Shown here: positions 47,201 through 59,649 of the stretch, in pieces
Layout: each line of letters opens with the position of its first letter
Position numbering within the stretch: the first letter of the stretch is position 1
Source of the DNA: Pegea sp. RAD2-039
Lineage: Eukaryota; Chordata; Thaliacea; Salpida; Salpidae
Length of the DNA: 64,000 bases
Reading direction: 5' to 3'
Assembly: GCA_034620365.1 (NCBI GenBank)
Contig: JAQGEQ010000179.1
Span: forward strand, 558,001-622,000
Program-made: the position numbers and the translations under genes
Notes under the pieces: model-generated
Database searches by the model: none
Seen by the model: the letters and a program-made list of their open reading frames with translations, nothing else
What the model was told of the DNA's origin: nothing

Positions 47201-50200
47201 CTCACTGCTAATGTATAAAAACAGAATATTATATTATATTCTACTTACCACTTTTATTTTCCAAAGTATTTTCGTAAATTACTTTAACAGCTAATATGCC
47301 TAAAATTTCAGCAATTCTTAAAAGTTTTTTTGTTTGAAAAATATTTGCTTATTTGTATTTCGTGGCTCGATGTTGTTTATTTGCGTTTTTGTCATGTATC
47401 AACAAGTATTTAATTAGCATTAGTAGTGCATAGATTATTACTAACACTTTTAGCATAATACTTAGTAGCATTCGTTTTTAGAAATAATTTCATTAAACTA
47501 AAGTAACAATAACTTGAATAAAGTTCAAACAGATTTTATCTAATTCAACATTTTATTATAATTACAATTTCTTTTTCAACCAAAACGTTTTTATAGAATT
47601 TCGTAGAAGAATTCTGAGTTTTGTAAATAAATAACTATCACGATTTCTTGAGTCATTTTAAAGCTTTTGATAATTAACTAAAAACAAATTTATAGATTTG
47701 AAAGCAATGTAACTCATAGAAATCTTTATTTTAGAAAGCTACTATTTGCCAATGGCTTACTATATTTTTTGGAACGTAGTAACCAATTTTAATCTGTAAA
47801 GATTAAAAGTATAAGATCATTTGAAGATAGATTAAGATTTGAATATTGAACAAACAAAAAATTCTTAAGATGAAACATAAATGTACGCTAAAGTCAATCA
47901 TAAATTTGAAAAATTCAATTTATTGATAGTTGAAAGATTTAGACAAAATATTATAAGCATATGGCAAGTGCATATTTTGAGCTTATAGTTAAATTATATT
48001 CGAAATCACTTTCAAATAATAGCTTGAAACTCAGCAAAAAGGAATGGTGCATATGAAAAGCAAATGCAAAAATAATGAACTTTCGAGTATAATTCTTTTT
48101 ATAAATTATAACACATTTGTTTCCAATTTATATCATTTATGCTTTTTCGGTCAAATACAAATACAATACTTATTGATAATCATTTCTCTTTTATTAAGTT
48201 TAAAGAAATGAAGCTAGATTTAAAATCTTCAGTAATATGATTTACGTCACTGTGTTTTTAAATTATGTGTTTTCAAATTCTCAAAAATGTAAATATTATT
48301 ATTAACTATCTAATATTTCTATATTATACTTCAAATGCTTAAAAAATAAACTGGTGTGAGGATATTTTCTTAAAAATTGTTTTTAGGCAATAGTTGTTTA
48401 AGGTGTATCAGAGCTAACTAAATATTTATGTATGCGTTGTATAAGAAAAACTCGTAAATTTTATTCATCTTCTTAATGGTTTAGATATTTATCACTAAAT
48501 TTAATAAGGTGTGTAAAAATTGCAGCGCTTTCACTATTAATTCTACATGAGTTAATAGTTAGATTTGCTTGAAGCTATCTTTACCACTAGCTTTAAACTG
48601 CAGTTTTTTTTTATTTTCTTAACATTTTCTTTACTCCTTCGCTTAACATAAATGGATTTTACTATGCAAGGTATGGCTTGTATAAGTTAATCAAGAGATT
48701 AAACCTTTTAGAGAACAAAATATATAAAAAAATGTTAAGAAAAAATGTAAGGGCATGCACAAAATTCTTGTAAAGAAAAACCTGATATCATAATTTATTG
48801 TTTGGCCAAAAATACTCAGCGCTGGCAGAGTAGTGACAAAATAGTTTCTCCTTTGCCATTGAAAAGTGATTTATTGATTAATATTTCAGATAAAAGCTTT
48901 TTCTTTCAATGCCCACATATTTGCTCACATACCATTATCAAGTATGTGATGTGGAATCTTTATTAAATTATTTACCTATTAAAAGCATTTAAAATAAGAA
49001 TATCTTGACTTTTATAGAGATTTTTGAAGAAAAAAAGCTTATAAGCAAGCTTGAGCAAGGTACTGATATATTAAAGTAGTAAGATTCTTAGATTAGGTTT
49101 AATCTATACAACCGTTATCTTCTTTCATTTTCATATTTTGACTATTGGTTCTATTTTTTTAGACCCTTATTTACTTATTTCTCTTTTTCTAAAACATATT
49201 TACTTACATAATTTATAGGAAGTATAACAGTTAAAGGATATATAATCGTAGTTTCTACTCTTAATTTGTAGTCTTTACTCTTGTTCTATCAACTGTTTTA
49301 CTTCTGATATTTGGCTTAGTTGCTGTTTGGTTAGTTTTTACTCTTGAAGCTTTTTTATATTTTCTTGAAAGTTTCCCAGCAGAAATAGTTTAATGTGAAC
49401 TAACTTAAATTTCTAATACTTAACATCGCTATCTAGAAATTGAAAAAACATGAATGTTACTTACTATAAAGGTAACAGCTTGTTTAATTTTTGTTTTACA
49501 AGTAGAGAACAAGATAAACACACAAGAGTGACTTCTGTAACTGAATAATTTAACTTGTATTTTTTATGTACAGTTTTATTGGCATTAGATTAAAGCTTCA
49601 AGCAACTTTTGAAATGGTTTAAGAATGCGGTAACTATTGAACTATACAAAAAATTAACTGTAATCTTAAAACTTGCACTATTTCAATTTAGTTTAGTTGC
49701 TGAATAGCTTTAAGTACAGTAGTATTGAAAAAAATTATTTTACAGGTAGTTTAGAAAAAGCTTAGTTAACATATTTAATCTGTCACGGTCTATTTCACTG
49801 AAAACGCATTTTAACTGAACTGATTTATCTTAATTTTTTTTTTCTTTCTTTTTCTCTCATTTTTTTTGAAAGAGCTTCAAGTTTTATTTGATTACAACAG
49901 TAATCTACTTCAAGGCTATTTTATTAGTAATTATAGTTAGAAAGAAACGCTATTATTGTATTAACAAGAAATTATAAATTTTTATGATCAGGAAAATGGG
50001 TCTAGCAATAACAGTGTCGCAGAGAAAATGCCAATTAGAAAAAGTCAGTTTTTAACATCCTTATTATTAGTTTCAAGCATCGTCGAATAATAAGCAAAAT
50101 ACTTGTTTACATTAGCAGAAAAGACTTGACATTTAAATACAAGGAGGCCTTTCTCCTAAAAGTTATTATTTTAAGTTTCTAAAAGTTAAAAAAAAAAACT

Positions 50201-52055
50201 AAACATTGAGAAACCATATAATGATGATTAAGCTATTTGAAAAATAATTGCAATAACGTGGTAATGGTTTCAGATAACAAAAAAGTGGTTAGTCAAATCG
50301 AAAAGTTTTTGAATATATAACTTTCAGTTTAGGACCCAAGTCATCCTCAGTACAATGTTCTTTTGCAAAACTAATGTAGCTTACCGATTAAGAAAATAAA
50401 TAAATATAATTTTAAAATTAGTTAACTTTCAGAAAGCCTTAAAACCATCCAGAATAAATAACTTATAAGATCGAACTTATATGATCCCTAGCATCAAATA
50501 TTTGATCATCAAATCAAAAGTCTATTTATTGAAATATCAGGTTGACAATTTGCAAGAAAAGTAGGTTTTCAAAATGAATTATCCTCTTGCAATAAAGTTC
50601 AAAAACTTTAATAAAAAAATAAGAAAAAATGTTAAAAGTGTTTAAACTTAGTAGCAGATTTTACACAGTATTGATACTAACAGCTAAGACGTGAGTGTCT
50701 TAAGCCAGTAATTGTTAAAGTTGTCTTTGAAGCAGATTCCTCTTCACCAGGTGTTGCATTGCTTTCCTTTCATCCAATCGATAATTTATTTTTCTGCTCT
50801 ACTTATTTTAACCAAATGATTACTTTTTACTTCTTTCTACAGATTAACTTTATGTTCAATCTCATTGATACATGGCATATTCTGCATGAATCAAAATTAT
50901 AACTCTATCTTTTAAAATAACGCAAGATAACCGAATGGCCAAGAGTAACAAGATTAAAATAACAAGTTTTGAAAAGATGTCATTCGAAAGTTTGTTTATA
51001 CATAGAAATACAAGCTGCATAGTCAAATTAATATTTTGATAACTATAAAATAATAAGCAACAAAATTAAGTTTTAATAGTCATTGTAAAACCTTTAACAC
51101 TGTTTTTTTCGCTGTTGACATGTTTACATGAAATGTTTTAATTTTGGAGAAATATTGTATTGGATTGGTGTTTTTGAATTTTACTCAAATAGTTATTACA
51201 AACTTATAGATACTTTTTCCTACTAGTTATTTTTGATGCATAGAACATGTAATTTAAAGTTTACTCACAGTAATTCTGAAAAATGTTTGAAACTCTTATC
51301 ATCTGATATCTGAGCGAGATTCAGACGATTAATTTATTTTCAAAGATTTATTATTTGATGATGAAATAAGATGCATATGAACTATATTGCATATGAACTA
51401 TTTCTTGCGAAAATGGAAACAGAAATAAACTTTATCGAGATATTCTATCATGCATCGTAAAGGTATACTAGTTTTATTTAATCCAACTAGATAACGTATG
51501 ACTCTTTAAAAAAATATCCTGATTTCATATCAAAGATACGTTTAAAATTCATAAATCATTCTACGAAAATATAGGAAGATTAATACAGTATTTGTACGAT
51601 TTTTATAATAATAAGTTCCAAAATAATCTTAGTTATTTTATGATGAGTGGTTTGTTATAAACATAAACTTTACGGTAAAAACTTTTCTTCAAGTAGACAG
51701 ACGATTGGTTAAAAACCTTAAAAAATAACCATAAACTTTGTATGTAAAGAAGCCCATTAATTTTTTTACAATTATTAACAATCTTAAGATTTATACATCC
51801 GGTTTCTAGCTGTATTGTTTTAGCCTTTATTATTACAGTCAATAGTTAATCAAAAAACGAAAGTTTTCTTTGTATTTGTGTTTGTTAATCGTCACAAAAA
51901 CCAATCTGTTCAGAAAGATGTATGACTAGCATAGGATTGAAAGGTAGCTAACATAAACCTGAAATTCTTAGTTAAATTTAACTTTGATAAAATTTATTAA
52001 AACAAATGTTAATCAAAAGGCATCATTTTTGTTCTCACATAATTTTATTTTTCAG

Positions 52056-54242
52056 AAAAATGTCTTCTAAGAAATATATTTATACTTTTATGATAATTTC
52101 TTTATTTCTAGCAATGTTAATTATTTATACAGTGGTAATAGAAGAAAAATTCCGAGACTATCGGTTAGTATAAAAAAAATCTCTATTTGATATTCAATTA
52201 TCATTTGAAGAATGTACAATTTTAAGCTTTTTTTATGTTTAATTTGCTTATAAAATAAATTTAACAAATCGAATAACTGCCAGCTTATACCATCCACCCT
52301 GGCAATCTTTTCTTTCTGTAAATTTTGAATTTCAATAATTTTATCAGAGACTCCGTAATACGATCAAATCAATTGTCCAAAGTCAAATATGAAAGCATTC
52401 CTGCAAATAATACTTTTCTTAAAATAAAGCCACAATTCACGAATATTTCTCATAATGGTGACAAAATTGAAAATAAAGATTTTCATGAAGATGAGAAGCA
52501 ACATCTTTACTGGAAACCATTTATAGTCGAACCATTATTTGATTTAAATTCAACTTGCGAATGGAACTGTCCTATAAAAGATAGTAAGTTGTTACAACTT
52601 TTATTAGTTGATATATTTGTAAGAAATAGAATAAGATAATATTTCTGTTTGTTATCAAATGCTTATAAGATTTGAAAATTATTCTTATCTTTTTTAATTG
52701 TATTTTTATCAAACTTTATATATATTAAATAAGTCAATATTAAAATACTATCAAAAGTAGTTTTATACATCGCTTTAAACAAACAGACATGATAGAGGAC
52801 TAACAGAGTTGAGACCACAAAAAATGAAAGAGTTTTTCCACTTAAACCCCCTAATAACGAGCATTACATCAAACCCACATTACAACTTTCCCAGTTTACC
52901 ATTATTGTGGTGTGAGCGAGGAATATTTCTTTATTTCTTGTTTACTGTGTGATACTTAAGACCTTTCCATTATCCTTCATCAGTTGTATTCTTGTTTTTA
53001 ACTATAAGATCTTTATCATTTGGCATCTGCAGTCGTGCATTTAATAGAAAAAATCGTAATCTTTTTTGATTCGGTAATTTCAAAATTTTCTACTGAGTTC
53101 AACATAAATAAAATCTTTTATAACAATAATTGATGAAAATATAAAAGTCAATTTAACTTACAAAAGTTTGATTAGTTTGAACTGCATTAATCAGTTGATA
53201 ATTTTAGGTTTTAGATGGACCATGGTGATTTTTATAAAATCAAAAGCAAGCAATTATCTTCACCGCATGTTCATACGTCGTACATGGGGAAGTATTAGAT
53301 ACACCAAAAGTGGACGTTTTCTGTTTGTCTTTGTGTTGGGCCGAGCTGTAAATGCAACTTTAGAATTAGTTAAAGAAGAATCGATGAGATACAATGATAT
53401 ATTGATGTTTGATGGCCTTGATGACTACAGGTAAATTAATAATAAATTTATTTCATTTATTTTGTTGACTAAAGCTATAAAAATATTCTAACAAAATGAA
53501 ATATGGTTTAGCATTTGTTAAAAAAAGTTTTTTATTTACTTTACTTTATCTACAAAATGTTTATTATATTCTATTTATTAGCTTATTTATTAATACGTAT
53601 ATTATGTTTTAGTGTTGTTTACATAAGAATAGATTATATTCCATGTAACAGAATTTATCGGTTATGTTTTCATATAGAAACATTGCCTTAAAGACGTTAG
53701 CTAGTATGCAATGGGCGAAACAGAAATTACCTCTAAATTACCTTTATTCAACTGGAGATGACGATTTTCTTATAGATATGGCTTCCTTGGAAAAAGTTGT
53801 AAATAAAAACATCATTGATGCAGCTAATTTGAAGTTTCCTATGTTTCCCTTTATTTGCGTTTACAACGTGCTACCAAAAGGCTCAGTTTTCAGATCAACT
53901 TCGTCAAAATATTATGTATCTTATAATGATTACAAATGGCCTTACTATCCGAAAGCTTGTCTTGGAGGATTTTATACATCAAACGTTGATACGATAGTGA
54001 AGATGTGGAATTTTATAAAGCAAGAACCAAGTATTCCTATGGATGATGTTTGGTTAACTGCAGTTGTCAGACAGAAAATGGGAATTCCTGATTATGCTGT
54101 GATAGATACTCGTGTGAAAACTGCTTTTCACTTTGAAGGGTTTCATAGTAAAGGAAGCTTACAATCGAAAACGTTTATGACCAACGAGTGGAATGATGTA
54201 TATAATAAAATATCAAGTTTGCCACACTGTAGGTGCAGATAG
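52056..54242 (+). CDS. B3GALT-like: GT31-family beta-1,3-glycosyltransferase (beta-1,3-galactosyltransferase-like, 375 aa)
   Basis: Exons 52056-52163 (ATG at 52060, just after an acceptor, so a 5' UTR intron is likely), 52348-52583, 53208-53430 and 53678-54242. They sum to 376 codons with stop. Domain order is that of a Golgi type II enzyme: short cytoplasmic MSSKKY, signal anchor (FMIISLFLAMLIIYTVV), stem with N-glycosylation-type sites (NNT, NIS), then the GT31 catalytic domain. Motifs: RMFIRRTWG; the metal/UDP-sugar DxD site as STGDDDF; WPYYPKACLGGFY; and MDDVWLTAVV at the E/D-D-V position. It ends in HCRCR. The family transfers galactose or N-acetylhexosamine in beta-1,3 linkage. The exact donor and acceptor cannot be told. 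Confidence 0.9.
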
Positions 54243-55575
54243 TGAACTGGTTTAATGGTTTCAAATTATTAGTAAAAGCTTTCTTTTTTTAAATACAACC
54301 ATTGTTTACGTGTTAGTTGAAATACGATATTGATCACTGTATTGTTTATTTATACTTGGTTGATATATTGTACTACACTGTCATTTATCTAGAAAATATA
54401 TCAATTAACATACAAAAGTAGCTAAGTCACTTTCTTCGCTTTTTGTTTTGTTGTAGATCAATTTTTTATACAAATAGTAGTACTCCGGTGTAGAAATGAT
54501 CTTTCATAATTCTATAGAAATGATTTTATTTAGAGATTTTCCAATTACAGTTTTTCTTTTTTAGAAAATATATTTTTATATGACCATATAAATTTTATGA
54601 AAATATATTCATGACTTTTTGAAAACTGATAGAAAATATATTTGTTTCAATTTTAAATTTGATTTATAGATTATTTTATTAGAAACTGTTCAGTCTGATA
54701 CATATAGCTCAAACTATTAAGTTATTTTATCAGATAAATCCGTATATTAAAATTCAAAATCTTATTTTCGACTATACAAATCAATTAATTGTTAGATTTC
54801 TTAAGGTAAATCTTTGAAAATAATTATTTTTATATATTAAAATATTTATTGGAATATATGCACAAAAAGACTTTTGATTTGTGAGTTTTTATAGAAAAGA
54901 TTTCCATCAAACTTATATATGCATACAACTTGTTTTATTTTATATAATCAACTAAATATTTTTTATTAAATACAATGAAAACTGCTATCTTATGAAAAGT
55001 CTTATATTCAAGCTCAAATGATAAAGTCAAAACTTTTCAATAAGATAGTAGCCCAAAATGAGAAACGAAAATTCGTTTTTATACGTCATTAAGAATGACC
55101 AGTAAACAACTTTTGTAAATAAACAAATTTCTAGACTTTGATTTTGAATGTATAGCATTTTGTTTTCTACTGCTTTAAAATGTAATAAATGTTAAATAAC
55201 TTAACTTTTCTATTTTCATTGACTATAAAATACATGAAGTTAAATTTGTTAAACTTTTGTTGTTTGTAGTTTTTCTATATTTCCAATGTAAAGAAATGAA
55301 CTTTCAACTTTTTTTTAGTTTTCTCATTTTAAGTTTTTAATTTTTTCAAAATATTAGTAATGGTTATTCTATAAATCAAAGAACTCGATATGAAATTAAT
55401 ATAAAGTTGTTTTCTTATTTAATTTAAACTATAGTTGATCTCCTACTAAGAAAATTTTAGTTTAATTTTGGTAGTGACTTATTCTTTCTGATATAATTCT
55501 CACAATTATTTTCCATTGACTGTTTCTCACAAATCAGATTAAATATTTTGTTTTGATTGCTATCACTATTTTCAA
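54243..55575. other. Intergenic with a repeat unit at 54679-54920
   Basis: Downstream of the GT31 gene. AT-rich, with no gene seen. The segment 54679-54920 is the fullest copy of a local repeat that recurs at 55757-55830, 55993-56215 and, more diverged, 59127-59200. Confidence 0.5.
54679..54920. repeat. Local repeat unit (copy 1 of a scattered set)
   Basis: Begins ATTAGAAACTGTTCAGTCTG and contains TAGCTCAAACTA, AAGTTATTTTATCAGATAAA and ATTCAAAATCTTATTT. The first 72 bp recur almost unchanged at 55757-55830. The rest recurs at 55993-56215, on the other side of the SINE tail. A diverged copy of the first part is at 59127-59200, just outside the right LTR of the second Gypsy element. Confidence 0.7.
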
Positions 55576-55945
55576 GTTCGCATCTCTACTGTAACGGTTA
55601 TCATACCCGCTTAACGTATAGAAGTCCCGGGTTCGAACCCTGGCGGAACATATTTGCGTCAAGATAAAGACCATTAAAACCAAGGTAGGAAATTTAGCAG
55701 GCTGGTTAATAACACTTTCAGGAGGCAGAAAACTCTGGAATTATAGTCTGTTCATTATTAGAAACTGTTCAGTCTGATACATGTAGCTCAAACTACTAAG
55801 TTATTTTATCAGATAAATCCGTATTCAAGCTCCAATGTGTTACATCTTTTACTTTCTATATTTTTTAATAAATAGATGTTATTTGTGAGAATGTGTGTTA
55901 GCGAGAGGTACTCTCTTCAGGTACCCTCCTTCGCATTTATTGTAA

Positions 55946-55992
<47 letters not shown>

Positions 55993-55994
55993 AT
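55576..55994 (+). mobile_element. tRNA-Val-derived SINE-like element with (AAAT)n tail
   Basis: The head (about 55576-55650) is a tRNA-like region with an A box around TGTAACGGTTA, an AAC anticodon-like position and a perfect B box GGGTTCGAACCC, followed by GGCGGAACA as in tRNA-Val. An unrelated body follows, interrupted or joined by the local repeat at 55757-55830. The tail has GAGAATGTGTGTTAGCGAG, GGTACCCTCCTTCGCATTTA and then (AAAT)n to about 55994. Tail copies at 17.2 and 44.2 kb show it is dispersed. SINEs are transcribed by RNA polymerase III from such A/B boxes and moved by LINE machinery. Confidence 0.7.
55942..55994. repeat. (AAAT)n microsatellite
   Basis: About a dozen uninterrupted AAAT units at the 3' end of the SINE, as is typical of the tail of a retroposed element. 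Confidence 0.85.
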
Positions 55995-56215
55995 ATAGCT
56001 CAAACTAGTAAGTTATTTTATCATATAAATCCGTATATTACAATTCAAAATCTTATTTCCCACAATACAAATCAATTGCAATATCTTTTAAGGTCATTTT
56101 TATTGAATTCTTTTTTTACCACATCTATATTGCATTTATATAAAACATATACAGAAATAAATCTTTGGTTTATAAGTTTCTGTAGAAAATAGTTCAATCA
56201 AACTTGTTGTAGTGA
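55993..56215. repeat. Local repeat unit (copy 3)
   Basis: Starts ATATAGCTCAAACTAGTAAG and matches 54704-54920 for about 220 bp. It lies between the SINE tail and the left LTR of the second Gypsy element. Confidence 0.65.
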
Positions 56216-56739
56216 TATAAAATGTTGAAGAAAGGTTTATTCATTTGTAAAAGGCGACTATCAAAAACTGTACATGCTACAAATAACACCATAGTTAGCT
56301 ACAAAGTTAACTAAATAGGTGATGCAGTGAGGGATAACAGATTTATGTATGCGGCAAAATATTCACTTATTACCTAATTCAAGTATACCACATTCTCTCA
56401 ACCAAATAATTGAACTTAACAGTGAAGACCGCATGTTGTATCACTACTGCCATCAACACGATAGGGTACTTAAAATCCGCATTAAGTCTTTGCATCGGTC
56501 GTTTATCATTTTAACAGTGTCGTCATTCACTTGGTAAAACTTTTGAGCAGATTTTGAACTCATCACAACATCTCCTTATATCAGACAGTAAGTATAGAAG
56601 GTTTTTTGACCTCACATGATGCCACATTCTAGAGATACTCGGGCAACTCAAAGCTCGGTGAAACATCTTAATACCCAATTTTGTCATCGATATAGATCCA
56701 CAGTAAAACCTCGATAGTGCATAAGGTTATAAATTATTA

Positions 56740-57090
56740 TCTCCTGGTTTATATCTCTTAGTATACAGAAAAAATGCCAATTACATCTTCCAACACATAA
56801 TTTGGAAATTTTTGATTTTCATCTTCTTCTTAGTCTAGTATAAACTCCACCCACCTTTGAACCGTTATCTAGAAGAAGCGTTGCTGTATAAGCAAGTGAT
56901 TCCATTTTCAAACCGACTCAATGATGGCAGTAGCCTCCTGTCCTACAGAGTAAAAACAACTCTAACCTTTGTAAATATCTTGACATAAAGACTACTGGAC
57001 GTCCGTTTTGATTGAGAGCGGTTGCTATTGCTACATCACTTGTATCACATTGAACTGTGAATAATAAACCTTCATACATGACCATTAAAG
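56740..57090 (-). pseudogene. Gypsy-type RNase H fragment (element copy 2)
   Basis: Broken frames include TVQCDTSDVAIATALNQNG, matching the start of Gypsy RNase H (family pattern DASDxAIGAxLxQNGxP). Further on, KSKIKNFQIMCW and YKPG match the KIKNxKIxRW...YRPG end of the domain. Frameshifts are present. Confidence 0.65.
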
Positions 57091-57869
57091 TTGACTAGCC
57101 AAATAAGTTCTTAAAAATCACAAACCTCTCATTCTTTTACAGGGAACTGATGAACCTTTTCAAGTCGTTTAGTTTTATCTGAAAAATTACAGATCCATCT
57201 GGAGTGGTAAGCAAAACGTCCCTTCGCTCTATGCAACGACTTTGCTTTTGTAGGGGCTAAAGATACATCAGAAGTTTGAAAGGCTTCGGATTAAACTTTA
57301 TTTGATTTCTTTCCACACAATAAACCCTGAAAACAAAGTTCTTCTCCTCTATACACTGTAAGTCGTTTAAGGTCTTTTTTTGTTTCCGATAAGCCTAAGA
57401 ACTGTGGATGATACAGAGTTGTTTTACCAAAAATTCACTGAATCAAAGAAAAACGCAAAATACAACATTATAAAGAACAGGAAGAAAATTCCACCTCTAA
57501 CAAGTTTGTTGTCTCGCTTCCACTATTCTTTCTTCCGCCATAGTTATAATGACTTCTACAGAATTCACTACTATTTCTGGGAAAACGTTTGTCGATGCGT
57601 CCGTCCTTCTCTTCTTCGCAGTCTAAAAGCTTAGCCCTCTTTATTGATTCCTGATTAGATCCAATAGAACTTATTATTTGTTCTTCAGACCGTGAAGTAG
57701 GATCTCTTCTGCTTTCCTTTTTAGCTTTTCTACTTCATAATAACCAGACATTCTGAAGCTCTTCCATTAAGCTGTGTAGCAAATACTTAGAAGTATGGGT
57801 AGTCATCATTATTCTTCCTTTTTTTATTTCCTATCGGACTGATTTCGAGATGACCTAGTTTGAAGATCA

Positions 57870-58375
57870 GATGATCGACTACAATGTCTTTTTTGTCCAC
57901 ATCAAAAACATTTGGCATGACAATTTGGTGTTTGTTTATTTGTTACATACTTATTGTCTATCACTAATTCCTTTTTTGGGCCTCCAAACTTAAACATTTT
58001 TCTTTAAAAGTTACAGGTTAACTTCGCAATATTTAATTATCGTGCACACATTTAGACGACTGAGTCATTTCCATGTTAAATTTGTTGCGAGCTTGGTTAG
58101 TCTTTAGGTTTTGAGTAACTATTTTATTTACTAAACTCTTCCAGGATCCGGTATCAATAAGTGCCTTGAATGTCTTACCGCAACAAAGACCCTTTCAATG
58201 GTTCAATTTCTCGGAAAATCAAGTAAATCCCAGTAATTCATGAACTTGTCAAGTCACTGTGGTCCTCTCATTTCTTTGTCCACCTTACTGTTTTTGGGAC
58301 ACCTTCCCTGAAGATTATAAGCTCGACTATATTGACCCTTCTTTCCACATTTCAAACACGTACTTAACCGTTACC
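57870..58375 (-). pseudogene. CCHC knuckle, retropepsin (DTGS) and second CCHC-like motif (element copy 2)
   Basis: The minus strand reads CLKCGKKGQYSRA (knuckle, with Gln at the usual His position), then ALIDTGSW (catalytic aspartate of a retropepsin). About 90 codons later there is a second knuckle-like run around CGQKRHCSRS. The second knuckle matches the one downstream of the protease in copy 1. Stops interrupt the frame. Confidence 0.6.
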
Positions 58376-58395
58376 TTATGTCTGATGAGGATAAT

Positions 58396-58578
58396 TCATC
58401 TATAAATGAATCCCTGATCATGCCCTCCCTTTGCCGCTGTGACTTTCTTAAAATCACAGTTTTTGACTAGGTGTTCCAAAGTTTCGTAGTAGATGACCCG
58501 CAAAAATTTTAATTTGGTGCCCTTAAATACAGCCATTTCAGCGTCGTCTTGGATTTTATATAAGATGACAGCTCTCAA
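58396..58578 (-). pseudogene. Gag-like fragment (element copy 2)
   Basis: A 60-codon open remnant ending HDQGFIYR, which aligns in position and style with the Gag fragment of copy 1 (KNCDFKKVTAAKG here, KNCEFKNATTAEH there). It lies immediately upstream, in element order, of the first CCHC knuckle. Confidence 0.45.
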
Positions 58579-59126
58579 AGAACTGGTACACCTTTTTAGT
58601 TGTACAAATAATCAACACTGCTAATTGTTTGTCATTAGTCAAAATTTTCTGGATGCAGATGAACTGTTAAGGTCTAAAAAAAAACTTGTTTGGTTTTAAC
58701 GCTTCATTCTTTTTTTGAAGTTTGTTAAAGTAAAAAAAAACTAATATGCTTAGTGTAGTTAAAGCTTAGCAACGGTTAAGATATATTCTTTTTGCTGTAC
58801 ATGGTATAGGTTGGAATTAAATTTTATTTAAATTAGTTAATTTAAAACTCCAATAACGCCAAAACAACTGGCAACAATTTTCCAAGGAAAAAATATATAA
58901 TTGAATAAGTTGTAATGATAATAACTGTTTAAGAGAGCTTTATTCAATTGGCGACTGGTAAAAACGGTATACACAATGAAAACACCACGGTAAGCCACAT
59001 AACGTACTTTCTAAATGCATATTATTTAACAAAAGCCTTATCACACATTTACGCAAGCAGTAAAATATTCTACTGTTACCTTAATCAAATGAACCACAAA
59101 ATTAAACTAGAATTATTTGTTGATTC

Positions 59127-59200
59127 GAAACTGTTAAATCTGCTGCCAATAGCTCAAACTAGCAAGTTATTATATCAATAAATAAATATAAATCCATATT
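59127..59200. repeat. Local repeat unit (diverged copy 4)
   Basis: GATTCGAAACTGTTAAATCTG...TAGCTCAAACTAGCAAGTTA resembles the start of the 54.68-kb unit. With the copy at 55.99 kb it brackets the second Gypsy element. Confidence 0.5.
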
Positions 59201-59649
59201 TTATCCCGGAATTTTTAAGAATACTAATGTTTGAAATTTTTTTTGAAGAAAGTTTTGAGATTTTTAAAGGTAAAAAGGTTTATTTCACGTAGCATTTATT
59301 TGATAAAAAGCAAATTTATGATTTACAAAACCTTGAATATAGTTTTGAGAAAAATCTTTTTTATTTTGTATAACATTTTAATATTTGAATAAATTTGGAA
59401 GAGGAGAGGTTTGAATAAGGTAGAAAGAGGAATCGTATTCAAAGAATGTCTAGACTTTCATGTAACCTCCTTATTTATTGTTTTTATTATAATTATATTA
59501 TCTGCTATATTTCTACTTTATAAATTCATTTTTTTCTTTATGTTTCATTATTTCTTTATTATTTCATTTTTCTATATTATAATTTCTTTCTTTATATCTT
59601 ATTTATATATGCGACAAAGATAAGTCCTCAAATCCTGTGTAAAAAGGTT

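Larger units (their letters stand above)
41511..52055. other. Gene-poor AT-rich region of about 10.5 kb
   Basis: I find no multi-exon gene on either strand. Short ORFs such as 45194-45388 and 51633-51842 have AT-driven composition and no splice support. Less AT-rich islands lie at about 42300-42610 (with a cluster of TGACGTCA-like sites) and 43000-43510, and look like degraded repeats or regulatory DNA. A SINE tail lies at 44155-44205. A 10-bp GC palindrome (CTCGGCCGAG) at 46415-46424 stands out in the AT background. The right end should contain the promoter and a 5' UTR exon of the GT31 gene. Confidence 0.5.
56225..59110 (-). mobile_element. Decayed Ty3/Gypsy-type LTR retrotransposon (copy 2)
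   Basis: Related sequences near 56230-56410 and 58936-59110 are the likely LTRs, but they are more diverged than in copy 1. The order on the minus strand from 58.9 kb is gag-like, CCHC knuckle, retropepsin with DTGS, second CCHC-like motif, then RNase H. This is the Gypsy gene order, with most of reverse transcriptase and all of integrase lost. The leader (near 58850-58935) and the protease-to-knuckle stretch match copy 1. Stops and frameshifts throughout show it is inactive. Ends are approximate. Confidence 0.7.

Noticed and set aside
55576..55650. Functional tRNA-Val gene
   Set aside because: The A/B boxes are good, but the 5' acceptor stem pairs poorly with the 3' end and the sequence continues into a SINE body with an (AAAT)n tail. 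Annotated as a SINE head instead.
57380..57634. 84-codon plus-strand ORF inside the second Gypsy element
   Set aside because: It runs opposite to the element's gag-pol direction and shows no known motif. Probably a shadow frame of decayed pol sequence.
59411..59623. 70-codon plus-strand ORF rich in Phe/Ile
   Set aside because: Simple T-rich sequence, no supporting signals.
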